DNA from: Candidatus Latescibacterota bacterium
GTDB lineage: Bacteria > Latescibacterota > UBA2968 > UBA8231
Reading direction: 5' to 3'
NCBI GenBank assembly: GCA_022826515.1
Contig: JAJDUT010000078.1
Coordinates: 22,501 to 86,500, forward strand
Length of the DNA stretch: 64,000 nucleotides
In this document: positions 20,483-30,100 of the stretch, piece after piece
How positions within the stretch are numbered: the first letter of the stretch is position 1
How the letters are laid out: each line of letters begins with the position of its first letter
Position numbers and translations under genes: made by a program
Notes under the pieces: model-generated
The model's database searches: none
Told to the model about the DNA's origin: nothing
The model's input: the letters and a program-made list of their open reading frames with translations, nothing else

Positions 20483-21802
20483 ATGAGAGCAAAAAACTGG
20501 CTAGCTGCGTTGGTTTTGGCTTGGCCGTTGGCGAGCGCGGCGGAAAATGCGGAACAGGGGATCGACACTTTGCTGATAAATCCGGGGATCGACACTTTGC
20601 TGGCAGATCCTCTGCCGCCAATCGAAGAACAGGAACTCGGCGAGTTGCTGGCACAGCCTGAACCGCCGATTGAGATCCAAGCCTTTGACACGCCCAACGA
20701 CGACGGGGGTAGCATTACGCTGACTTGGCCGCGAGATCCCCAGATCAGCGAAAATGCGAGGTATCAGGTCGCCATCGCCGACTCGCCCAGCGGGCCTTTT
20801 CGCGTCGTGGACGAGGTTGCGGCAACGGGGAATTTGATGTCCGAGGCACCGGCGCTCTTTGGTCGTGGGGCCGATCTGGAGAATCGCCACTATGTCAACG
20901 TCGAGGAATTCGCTGGCGCGGGTGGCAAGACGCCGCTAGAAGACGGCAAGACGTATTACTTCCACATTGATGTGCGATCGGCCGGGGGCGCAATCCGCGG
21001 CAAGGTGATCGTCAACGCCGAGTCCAAAGGCAATTTTTTTAATAACTCCAAGGTCAACAATCTAGTGTTGTGCCTCGTGTTCTCAGGGCTTATCATGGGC
21101 TACATTGGGATTGCGCGGCGGCGCGAGCTCAAGATCCGCCGCATCGCCGGGTTAGAGGCACTCGACGAGGCGTTGGGGCGGGCGACCGAGATGGGCAAGC
21201 CGGTGCTGTTCATTCACGGCCTGCGCGGCATGGACGCGATCTCGACCATTGCCGCGGTCAATATCTTGGGACGGGTTGCGCGGCGTACGGCCGAATACGA
21301 CACTGCGCTGCGGGTGGTGGCCCCAGACCCGGTGGTTCTATCTGTGAGTCAAGAGACGATGAAAGCCTCGTATATCGAGGCGGGACGGCCCGATGCCTTC
21401 AATCCCGACCACGTCTTCATCGCCGGTACCGATCAGTTTAGCTATGCGGCAGCGGTCGAGGGTATCATGACCCGCGATCGCCCGGCGGCTCATATTATGA
21501 TGGGTTATTTCTACGCCGAGTCGCTGTTGTTGGCCGAGACGGGTTCGACGACCGGGGCGATCCAGATCGCCGGTACGGACGCCTTTACCCAGCTTCCTTT
21601 TTTCGTCACCACCTGTGACTACACCCTGCTTGGCGAAGAACTCTACGCCGCTAGTGCTTATCTATCGGGTGAGCCGCGGATGTTGGGTAGCCTCAAAGGC
21701 CAAGACGCGGGCAAGGCCATTCTGCTGGCCGCTCTGGTGTTGGGCACGCTGCTGGAGACCTTCTTGGGATGGCCGCAGTTGACGCACTTTTTTAGCCCCT
21801 AG
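20483..21802 (+). CDS. membrane-anchored FN3-like protein with C-terminal DUF6754-like domain
   Basis: A 439-residue protein with a signal sequence (residues 1-20), a short linker with a 9-residue tandem repeat (GIDTLLINP GIDTLLADP), a fibronectin-III-like beta domain (about 66-180; SITLTWPRDP, YQVAIADSPSGPF, GKTYYFHIDV), one membrane helix (191-211), then a cytoplasmic domain of about 200 residues (GKPVLFIHGLRGMDAISTIAAVNILG ... MMGYFYAESLLLAETG). The C-terminal domain resembles what is catalogued as DUF6754; I am moderately sure of that name. The start is the ATG at 20483, which gives a clean signal peptide. It follows the KOW-like gene by 4 bases. Confidence 0.7.
   Translation: MRAKNWLAALVLAWPLASAAENAEQGIDTLLINPGIDTLLADPLPPIEEQELGELLAQPEPPIEIQAFDTPNDDGGSITLTWPRDPQISENARYQVAIADSPSGPFRVVDEVAATGNLMSEAPALFGRGADLENRHYVNVEEFAGAGGKTPLEDGKTYYFHIDVRSAGGAIRGKVIVNAESKGNFFNNSKVNNLVLCLVFSGLIMGYIGIARRRELKIRRIAGLEALDEALGRATEMGKPVLFIHGLRGMDAISTIAAVNILGRVARRTAEYDTALRVVAPDPVVLSVSQETMKASYIEAGRPDAFNPDHVFIAGTDQFSYAAAVEGIMTRDRPAAHIMMGYFYAESLLLAETGSTTGAIQIAGTDAFTQLPFFVTTCDYTLLGEELYAASAYLSGEPRMLGSLKGQDAGKAILLAALVLGTLLETFLGWPQLTHFFSP
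20557..20610 (+). repeat. 27-bp tandem duplication inside a CDS
   Basis: Two adjacent 27-base copies (20557-20583 and 20584-20610) start GGGGATCGACACTTTGCTG and differ at four positions near the 3' end. They encode GIDTLLINP and GIDTLLADP, just after the signal peptide of the FN3-like membrane protein. Confidence 0.9.
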
Positions 21803-21811
21803 GAGGGCGCG

Positions 21812-22468
21812 ATGATTTTTCTTAGTCGAACGCTACCGCTGGTGATTGCCTTTGCCTTCGGTATGCTCGGCGTTATCGGCTACTACGTACCGCACGGTGA
21901 CGCGCAGAGTTTGGAGCGGGAGATGGCGCTATGGGTGCGCATAGTCTTTGCGTTTTCTTATTTGCTCGGGCTATACAGCCTGCTCAACCTACACTGGCAG
22001 CGGATTCGCCAGCGCGTCGCCGGTTGGGCCTATAGCTTGATCGCCATTTTGAGCTTCGCGGTAATGATGGTCTTCGTCGTGTACAACGATGGTTTAGGCC
22101 CCTTCGCCGCGCAGGCTGAGGCCGGAGGCTATAAGTGGCTCTTCGACAACATTCATGTGCCTTGCACCTCGACCATGTTTTCGATCTTAGCCTTCTTCAT
22201 CGCCTCGGCCGCGTACCGGACCTTTCGCGCCCGTACGCCCGAGGCGGCTGTGCTACTGATTGCGGCGGTCATCGTCATGTTGGGGCGCGTGCCCATCGGA
22301 AGAGAGCTTTCCGACCTTTTTCCTATGGCAACCGATTGGCTGTTGAACGTGCCCAACTTGGCGGCCAAACGCGGCATTTTGCTCGGCGTGTCGCTGGGTG
22401 CTATTGCCACTTCGCTGCGGATCATTTTTGGGATTGAGCGCTCGTATTTGGGCGGAGGAGCCGAGTAA
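21812..22468 (+). CDS. polytopic membrane protein of the ASKHA cluster
   Basis: A 218-residue protein with about six hydrophobic segments (for example LPLVIAFAFGMLGVIGYYV, WVRIVFAFSYLLGLYSLLNL, YSLIAILSFAVMMVFVVYN, MFSILAFFIASAAYRTF and AAVLLIAAVIVMLGRVPIG). It has a strong AGGAGG ribosome binding site 5 bases upstream of its ATG. The last base pairs overlap the next ATG (TAATG). No transporter family is recognised. Conserved-looking loops include WLFDNIHVPCTSTMFS. Confidence 0.65.
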   Translation: MIFLSRTLPLVIAFAFGMLGVIGYYVPHGDAQSLEREMALWVRIVFAFSYLLGLYSLLNLHWQRIRQRVAGWAYSLIAILSFAVMMVFVVYNDGLGPFAAQAEAGGYKWLFDNIHVPCTSTMFSILAFFIASAAYRTFRARTPEAAVLLIAAVIVMLGRVPIGRELSDLFPMATDWLLNVPNLAAKRGILLGVSLGAIATSLRIIFGIERSYLGGGAE

Positions 22469-23295
22469 TGCACAAACTACTCGCTATCGACCGTCGCATC
22501 ATTTTCGCCCTAGTGTTTATCAGCGTGGCAGGGCCGTTGCTGGCCGGAATTTCCCTGCCGATTACGCCGACGGACGAAGTAAAAGCTGCGTATGACCAGT
22601 TTGAGAAACTCGACGCGGGTGATATTGTGCTGGTCTCCTTCTCCTACGGTGCCAGTACGCAACCTGAAATGCTGCCGATGTCGCGCGCCATTTTGCACCA
22701 CGCCTTCCGCCGCGATCTCAAGGTGGTGGCCATCTGCCTATGGCCCGAAGCGCCGGGGCTGGCCCAACAGGTGCTGGAGGAGATGGCGGCTGAATTTGAC
22801 TTGGAGTACGGGGTGGATTATGCCTTTATGGGCTACAAGCCGGGCAATTTCAGTGTCATCCTCAATATGGGACAGGATTTCCACAGTGCCTTCCCGCAGG
22901 ACCAATGGGGCGCGGCTACTGGCGATTTGGATTTGACGCGCAGTTTGCGCTCGCTGCGCGATTTCGCCCTCGTCTTAGACTTGGCTGCCGGGGATTCGAT
23001 TGAGTTCTGGTGGATCCCCTACGGGCAGGAGAAGTACGGCTTTACCTTTGTTGCTGGCTGTACTGCGGTGATGGCTCCCGACCTCTACCCCTTTCTCGAC
23101 TCAGGACAGCTTGGTGGCCTGCTTGGTGGTCTAGCTGGTGCCGCCGAATACGAGACCCTGATTGACCGTCGCGGCAGTGCCAGCACGGGTATGAGCGCCC
23201 AGTCCATGGCTCATTTGGTCATCACGCTCTTTGTAATTATCGGCAATATCGCGTATTTCGCCGCTCGGCGAACTTCATCCGAGCAGAGGAGCTGA
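22468..23295 (+). CDS. membrane-anchored protein of the ASKHA cluster
   Basis: A 275-residue protein with an N-terminal membrane helix (about residues 10-27), a large alpha/beta domain (DAGDIVLVSFSYGASTQPEM, RDLKVVAICLWPEAPGLAQQ) and a C-terminal membrane helix (about 247-267). The middle region contains a Gly-rich LGGLLGGLAGA segment. Its start overlaps the previous stop by one base, and the next gene begins one base after its stop, so the three membrane genes are expressed together. Function not recognised. Confidence 0.65.
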   Translation: MHKLLAIDRRIIFALVFISVAGPLLAGISLPITPTDEVKAAYDQFEKLDAGDIVLVSFSYGASTQPEMLPMSRAILHHAFRRDLKVVAICLWPEAPGLAQQVLEEMAAEFDLEYGVDYAFMGYKPGNFSVILNMGQDFHSAFPQDQWGAATGDLDLTRSLRSLRDFALVLDLAAGDSIEFWWIPYGQEKYGFTFVAGCTAVMAPDLYPFLDSGQLGGLLGGLAGAAEYETLIDRRGSASTGMSAQSMAHLVITLFVIIGNIAYFAARRTSSEQRS

Positions 23296-23296
23296 T

Positions 23297-24016
23297 ATGC
23301 GCGATACGTATGTCTTTTTAGGCTTGATCCTGCTGTTTGCTGCGGTCAACATCGGCTTGGTGGCTAGCGGAATCTTGGTGGCCGACTGGACGGGTTTGGG
23401 CATCATCGTCGCGGCGGGCATGACCTTGGCGCTCTATAGCTTTCTCTACAAGGACAATCCGATTTTCAAGTTTGCCGAGCACGTTTTTGTCGGCGTGGCA
23501 GCGGCTTATGTATTCGGTCAGAATTGGTACCCGACGCTCTACGGCGAGATTATTGCCGAATGGACCGATCCGGGGGAAGGGGAGACGCCCAATTGGTGGC
23601 TTTTGGCCCCGACGGTACTTGGGCTTTTGATGTTGACGCGCTTTTCGCTGCGCTTCGGTTGGCTCAGCCGCTATGCTTTTGCATTCTTTGTCGGGCTTGC
23701 GGCTGGCTGGACGATTCCCCGCTATATTTCTTCCTTTATTTTAGCCCAAATTGAACCTACATTACAACCACTAACCGGGAGCGGGAGCTTGGAGGGGCTC
23801 AATCTGCTGATCGTCTTGGTGGGGGTCATCGGGGTGTTGGTTTATTTCTTTTTTTCCGTCGAGCACACCGGCGCGGCGGGCCATGTCTCCAAGGTCGGGA
23901 TATGGTTTTTGATGATCTCGTTTGGGGCTTCGTTTGGTTACACTATTATGGCGAGGGTCTCGCTGTTGATCGGGCGCGTGACCTTTCTCTTAGATGACTG
24001 GTTACACCTGATGTAA
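23297..24016 (+). CDS. polytopic membrane protein of the ASKHA cluster
   Basis: A 239-residue, strongly hydrophobic protein with about seven membrane helices (VFLGLILLFAAVNIGLVASG, GLGIIVAAGMTLALYSFLY, LLAPTVLGLLMLTRFSL, AFAFFVGLAAGWTIP, LLIVLVGVIGVLVYFFFSV and others). The loops KFAEHVFVGVAAAYVFGQNW and EHTGAAGHVSKVGIWFLM look like conserved features. It is the last gene of the cluster. No known transporter or enzyme family is recognised. Confidence 0.65.
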   Translation: MRDTYVFLGLILLFAAVNIGLVASGILVADWTGLGIIVAAGMTLALYSFLYKDNPIFKFAEHVFVGVAAAYVFGQNWYPTLYGEIIAEWTDPGEGETPNWWLLAPTVLGLLMLTRFSLRFGWLSRYAFAFFVGLAAGWTIPRYISSFILAQIEPTLQPLTGSGSLEGLNLLIVLVGVIGVLVYFFFSVEHTGAAGHVSKVGIWFLMISFGASFGYTIMARVSLLIGRVTFLLDDWLHLM

Positions 24017-24051
24017 GGGGTTTTGAAAATTACTCCACAAAGGAGGGATAT

Positions 24052-27000
24052 ATGACCAAGTTTGCAGGCATTTTTCGCGCCCTGACCGGACTGGGCGTCC
24101 TGCTCGCGCTGAGCTTGGCTCCGGCCGAGGCCAGTACGGGCGGCAAGATCGCCGGTGTAGTAAAGGATGCCGCCACCGGCGATGGGCTGCCCCATGCCAA
24201 TATCGTGGTGGTGGATACCGAGCTAGGAGCTACAGCGGACGAAAAGGGCCGCTTTTTTATTCTCAACGTACCGGTGGGCACTTACACCCTCAAGGCCACG
24301 TATATCGGCTACGCGGATTATACCGTTGAGGATGTGCGGGTCTCCGCCGACCTGACTACAAATATCGCCGTTGACCTGACTTCTTCGGATATCCAAGTCG
24401 AGGAAGTGGTAATCCGCGCCGAGCGGCCTATCATCGACAAAACCGCCACCAATGCAGTGCGCATTATCGATGCCGAGGATCTCGATATTTTGCCGCTTCG
24501 AGGTGTCAGCTCAGTCATATCGCTGCAAACCGGCGTGGTCAATGACGAGGGGACGCTGCACATCCGCGGCTCGCGTGGCGACGAGATCGGCTACTACGTC
24601 GAGGGAGCTAGCGTCCGCAATGTGGTCACTGGTGCCAGCGCGGTGGGGCTGATCGACGAGGCATTGGAGGAAATCCAGCTCCAAGCTGGCGGCTTCAACG
24701 CCGAGTACGGCGGGGCCAACGCCGGCATTATCCTGCAAGAGTTGCGCACCGGCGGCAGCGCTTGGGACTTTGAGATCATGTCTGAGTCGGACAATTTTAC
24801 CTCCGACTACGAGCAGCGCTTCGGCACCTATTCCTACGGCTACTTCAATCAGGTGATCACCGCCGGTGGTCCGGTTGCAGGCAATCAGCGGATTCGCGCC
24901 TTCTTGGCTGGCCAGCGCAGCGGCATCGGGTCTTGGCCGACCTACTGGTCGGGTTTTACCTTCGAGAATCTTGAAGACACCGGCCTCCGCGGTGGCCGTC
25001 GGCACTGGAGCGAGGACGAAGAGGGCAATCTCGTTCCCGACCAGATCGAGCAGCTCGAAATCAAGCCCGGCAACATTCCGCACACGAGCAGTGAAGCGGT
25101 CATTTTCAACGGGACCTTGCTGCTTGACTACTACCCTGTTCAGCTCCGCCTCACGAGTCTGTATTCGGACGGGCATAGTGAAATCAACCCGACGCCCATC
25201 CGCAATGTTTTTAACACCCGGCGCTTGAATGAGTCGGAATCGTCCTCCAATCTGGTCAACGCCAAGCTCACCCACCTGCTCGACAAGAGCATGTTCTACG
25301 AGCTCAACGTGAGCCTCTACAAGCAGAATCGCGAGTCCTATGACCCGCTTTTCAAAGATCGGTGGTGGGTGTACAACGACAGCGTGGCCGTACAGCGCGC
25401 CCTCGAAGGCACGGGCGAGTACACGCCCTATACCCAGCAGGGTTCGGGGCCTAGGCCCTACGATCTGGCCGGTTTCCCCTTCAACCGTCCGGGTACGCGT
25501 ACGACTTCTTACGGTACCTCGTCGGATGGCTATTGGGGGTTGGCTGGTAGCTGGACCAAGCAGACCGACATACATCAGCTCAAGGCCGGTTTCGACTATC
25601 AAAATTGGACCTCGCGGCGCTATGGAATCTCGTTGCGTTCAATCCGCTCGGGGATAGCCAATACCTATCCCGAGCTGGACGCGGTGTACGACCGCTACTA
25701 CAACGACGAGATCAGCGAAGCCGAGATCCTCGACGCGCTGATCGCCAAGGCCGAGACGCTCGACGATGGCGATGGCAGCAAGCAGGATCTGATCCGATTG
25801 CTGCGCTCGACCAGCGCCAGCGATTTCTTCGGCCACGACGAGTTTGGGCGCGAGACCGACGGCGATGGGCTAGAGGCTCCGCGCCAGCCGACGGTAGCCG
25901 CCGCCTTTATCCAAGATAAGGTCGAGTATAATGACCTGATCATCAACGCCGGTCTGCGCCTCGACTATTTCGACGCCGATAGCTGGCGCTTCAAGGATCC
26001 AGCCGCGCCAGTGCGCGACCCGGAAAACTACACCATTGATCTCGCGTCGATGGAAAAGACCCCCACGTACACCGATATTAGCCCGCGTTTGGGAATGTCG
26101 TTCCCGGTGTCGGATTTGACGGTTTTTCACGTGCAATATGGGCGCTTTTCGCAAATGCCGGCGATGCGCTCCATGTATGCCGGCGGCGCGCGCCTTGCCC
26201 TAGAGTTGGGCGGACAGAACTACATCCGCTATCCGACCGCCTACGACATCGAGCCGATGCGGACTACCCAGTACGAAATCGGCTTTGAGCGTCAGTTCTC
26301 CGAGTCCGCCTCCTTTGACGTCACGGGCTTCTACCGCGACATCAAAGGGCAGATACAGTTGCGCAAGCAGCAACTCTCGGCTAGCGCGATTGACGCTGGT
26401 GCGTACGTTTTCCTGCAAAACGGCGACTTCGCCACGACCAAGGGCATTGAGTTCCAGTTCAAGCTCAGGCGCGTCAATAACCTACGCACCGAGCTGAACT
26501 ACACCCTGTCCGATGCACGCGGCACGGGTTCATATACCGGCTCGGCCATTTCCGGGGTTGAGAACGAGACCAACCTGCCGACGATCATCTCGCCGCTCGA
26601 CTTTAACGAGACGCATCGCGGCTCAATATTTCTAGACTACCGCTACCCGGACAACGAGCCGAACCCCATTCTGCGAAGTTTGGGGGCCAACCTGCTGATG
26701 AGCTTCACGAGCGGGCACAGCTTTACTTTGGTCACCGGTTCGATCGGTCAGCGCGGTCCAGAAAACGCCGGCGTACTCGACAGCTTCGACCCGCGCTCGC
26801 GCAAGCCGCTCGAGTCGATCAACCGCTCGACGACGCCGTGGACCTTTGAAACCAACCTGCGCATCGACAAGGGTTTCTCGCTACTTGGTCTCAATGCCAA
26901 GGTCTATAGCCGCATTATTAATCTCTTCAACCGCAAGAACGTGCTCAACGTGTACAACCGCACCGGCTCCGACAAAGACGACGGCTTCTTGACCAATCCA

Positions 27001-27162
27001 GAGTTGAGCCAACAGATCGTCGAGGCCAGCGGTGGGCAACAGTACGTGCAACTCTACGAGGCGATCAACTTGGTCAACCGCCAAGCCTACTGGGCCAACG
27101 AAGGCGGCGATATTTACGACGCGCCGCGCCAGATTCGCTTCGGTTTGCAGCTCGGTTTCTAG
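24052..27162 (+). CDS. TonB-dependent outer-membrane receptor
   Basis: A 1036-residue outer-membrane receptor. It has a signal peptide (to about residue 27), then a carboxypeptidase-regulatory-like beta-sandwich (KIAGVVKDAATGDGLPHANI, GRFFILNVPVGTYTLKATYIGY), a plug domain (VSSVISLQTGVV, LHIRGSRGDEIGYYVEGASV, GGFNAEYGGANAGIIL) and a 22-strand-type barrel ending in the terminal aromatic RFGLQLGF. This N-terminal extension is typical of SusC-like and related receptors in the FCB group. AAGGAGGG lies 4 bases before the ATG. It is followed at once by a large secreted protein and a PorV-like barrel, suggesting a substrate-capture or surface-export module; the ligand is unknown. Confidence 0.9.
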   Translation: MTKFAGIFRALTGLGVLLALSLAPAEASTGGKIAGVVKDAATGDGLPHANIVVVDTELGATADEKGRFFILNVPVGTYTLKATYIGYADYTVEDVRVSADLTTNIAVDLTSSDIQVEEVVIRAERPIIDKTATNAVRIIDAEDLDILPLRGVSSVISLQTGVVNDEGTLHIRGSRGDEIGYYVEGASVRNVVTGASAVGLIDEALEEIQLQAGGFNAEYGGANAGIILQELRTGGSAWDFEIMSESDNFTSDYEQRFGTYSYGYFNQVITAGGPVAGNQRIRAFLAGQRSGIGSWPTYWSGFTFENLEDTGLRGGRRHWSEDEEGNLVPDQIEQLEIKPGNIPHTSSEAVIFNGTLLLDYYPVQLRLTSLYSDGHSEINPTPIRNVFNTRRLNESESSSNLVNAKLTHLLDKSMFYELNVSLYKQNRESYDPLFKDRWWVYNDSVAVQRALEGTGEYTPYTQQGSGPRPYDLAGFPFNRPGTRTTSYGTSSDGYWGLAGSWTKQTDIHQLKAGFDYQNWTSRRYGISLRSIRSGIANTYPELDAVYDRYYNDEISEAEILDALIAKAETLDDGDGSKQDLIRLLRSTSASDFFGHDEFGRETDGDGLEAPRQPTVAAAFIQDKVEYNDLIINAGLRLDYFDADSWRFKDPAAPVRDPENYTIDLASMEKTPTYTDISPRLGMSFPVSDLTVFHVQYGRFSQMPAMRSMYAGGARLALELGGQNYIRYPTAYDIEPMRTTQYEIGFERQFSESASFDVTGFYRDIKGQIQLRKQQLSASAIDAGAYVFLQNGDFATTKGIEFQFKLRRVNNLRTELNYTLSDARGTGSYTGSAISGVENETNLPTIISPLDFNETHRGSIFLDYRYPDNEPNPILRSLGANLLMSFTSGHSFTLVTGSIGQRGPENAGVLDSFDPRSRKPLESINRSTTPWTFETNLRIDKGFSLLGLNAKVYSRIINLFNRKNVLNVYNRTGSDKDDGFLTNPELSQQIVEASGGQQYVQLYEAINLVNRQAYWANEGGDIYDAPRQIRFGLQLGF

Positions 27163-27177
27163 GAAAGAGAGGAAGCT

Positions 27178-30100
27178 ATGAGAAAGTTTGTCTATCTATT
27201 TGCGGCGGCGACGCTCTTGCTCCTAGTCGGCACTGTTCAAGCCCGCGAAGAGTGGGGCGCACCGGCCGCCAAACTGGCCCAAGACGATGACGAGGTGTCC
27301 ACTCAACGGACCCAACTCAACATCAACAATATGGCCATGTGGATCCAAAGCGATGGCTGGTCAGCCCGAGACCCGCTCAGCGGCAATTCGGGTGTGACCT
27401 ACCCGCGTTCGACCGACCAAGTCATCTTCCAAGACGGCATCATCTGGGGCGGGCGGGTCCAAGACGGCAATGACCAAGAACTGCGCGTCGGCGGCCAAAC
27501 GTACGAGATTGGCACGGTTCCCGGTGTCATCGAGTCCAAGGGAGTAGCCCAAGACCGCGACACGGCCCGACTCTACCGGATCCGCCGCGACTGGGCGACC
27601 GCGGATTTGCGGCTAGACGCCTCCGAGGTCCTCAACATCGGTTTGACCCAGATCACCGACGCCCACGAAGAGGCGGTGCGCGCCCAGTACGAGCGCGATT
27701 GGATGGAGTGGCCGGCCGAGTTGGGAGCACCTTTTTACGACAACGACGGAGATGGGCAGTACGATCCTACAGTTGACGAGCCGGGGCTGGCCAACGCCGA
27801 TCAGGTAATATGGTTTGCTATAAACGATTTGGACCAAGGGGCCACCACCACTCTCTACGGCTCGTTGCCCATCGGCTTGGAGGCTCAGGTCACGCTGTGG
27901 GGCTATGCGCGCACCGACGCCTTGGGCGACGTGATCTTCAAGAAGTACAAGGTCATCTACAAGGGCACCGCAGATGCTGCGGACGATGCCGTGATCGAGG
28001 ACATGTATTTCGCCCAATGGTCCGATCCAGATTTGGGCGACTACGGCGACGACTTTGCTGGTGCCGATGTCGATCTGAGCTTGGGTTATGTGTACAACTC
28101 GATTGACGACGATTCGCATTACGTCCCCTTCGGCTTGGCCCCACCGGCTGTTGGTTACGACTTTTTGCAAGGCCCGATCGTGCCGGTTTATCAGCTAGAC
28201 GAAGACGGCAATATCGCTGTTGACGAGGAGGGAAATAAACTGCTCGACGAGAGTTCGGTGGCCATCTTCAACGAGGGGCTGCGTCCCGGCTACGCGAACT
28301 TGCCGATGACGGCCTTCGTGTACTTTGCCGCCGGCAGTGCGATATCCGATCCAGAACTGGGCGAATACGTGGGCACTCAGCAGTGGTACAATCTACTGCG
28401 TGGCTTCCAGCCACAGGACGATGTTGCAAACCCCGTGCCCTACACCAACCCCCTGACCAATGCCGACACCAAGTTCACGCTCGACGGCGATCCGACTAGA
28501 GCCTCCGGGTGGAACGACGGCGTGCCGCTGCCGGCCGGCGACCGGCGCATCGTGCTGGCCACCGGGCCTTTTGAGATGGCATTGGGCGACACCCAAGAAG
28601 TGGTGGTCGCGCTGTTGGGCGGTATTTCTACTGACCGCCTACGCAGCGTCTCCAAGCTGAAGTTCTCCGACCAGTTTGTGCAGGACGCTTACAACAACTT
28701 CTTTGAGGTGCCCAAGCCGCCGACTCAGCCCAATGTCCGCATAGCCGAGCTCGACGAGGCGATCATCTTGGATTGGGGTTGGGACGACGAGTCGATTCAG
28801 GCCACCGAAGGCGAGGGTTCGCCCGGCTTCGAATTCGAGGGCTACAACCTCTACCAGTTGCCTTCGGCCGAAGCCACGCTTTCGCAGGGCGTCAGGGTCG
28901 CGACCTTCGACATCGAGAATGGCGTGACTACGATTCTCGGCATTGCCCTCGACGAGGAGTCGGGTGTGGTGCTCGATGTGCCCTTACAGATCGGCATCGA
29001 CTTCGGGCTCAGGCGCAATATCCTGATTACTCAGGACCACATCCGCAGCGGCCCGCTGGTCAACGGCCAGCGATACCACTTTGCGGTGACGGCCTACAAC
29101 CGCGCCACCGCCGAAGGTACCGCTACTACCACGCTGGAGAGTGCGCCGCAGAGCTTGATCTGTGTGCCGCAGGAGCCGCCGCCCGGTACCCGCTATCTGA
29201 GTGAGCCTGGCGCTGCGATAACCCCCGATCACACCGCCGGTATCAGCGAGGGAGAAGTTGAGGTCGTGGTAGTCAACCCTACGCTCACTACGGGCCACAA
29301 CTATCAGGTTCGCTTCGGCGCGGATGAAGAGGGCCACACCGTGTGGAACCTGATAGATGAAACCGATGGTAGCAATATCCTCCTCGCCGACCAGTTTGAG
29401 ATCGGCCCGGGCGACGAGCGAGCGGCCATCTATCTCCCGGACCACGGTTTTGAACTGATGGTCCTCGGCCCACCGCTGGCGCTCAGTGGTTGGGAGTGGG
29501 AGGGATCGGAGCGCTGGCTAACCGGTATCAACTGGGGTGGTAGCGCCCTTGGTGGCGGTGCTGACGTCGGTCCTAATTTCTTCGGCTCCTCGCTTGGTGG
29601 TGCCGACCTAAATACCGTTGAGATTCGCTTTAGCCGCACCAACACGCAGAAGGGCTACCGCTATCTGCGCGGCGGCGATCCCAATTACGGTTTTCAAGAT
29701 TTTGCCGATGTGCCTTTTACTGCTTGGGAAGTGGACAGCGATCCCCCTCGGCAGGTCAATATCGGCTTTGTCGAGAACGTGGGTTCCACTTCGGAGAACG
29801 GCGCTTGGGACTTGGCCTCGGAAGACCCGGACCGCGGCCTCGGTGGTCGCGAGTACTTATTTATTTTTGACAGCGACTACAGCGACACGCCACTAGCCCA
29901 ATACGGCGAAGGCAAAAGCATCTTAGCTGATGCAGTTACCTTCGACATCCATGCGGCCCTATGGCTCACGCTAAGGAGTGGTGACCACGAAATGGATATG
30001 CTCGAAGATGGTCAGATTCTGAGGTTGATCCCTTACAGAGTCAACGGCCCTGACGATGTATTTTCCTTTCTCGTCCCAGGGCAAGAGGCGAACGCAGAAA

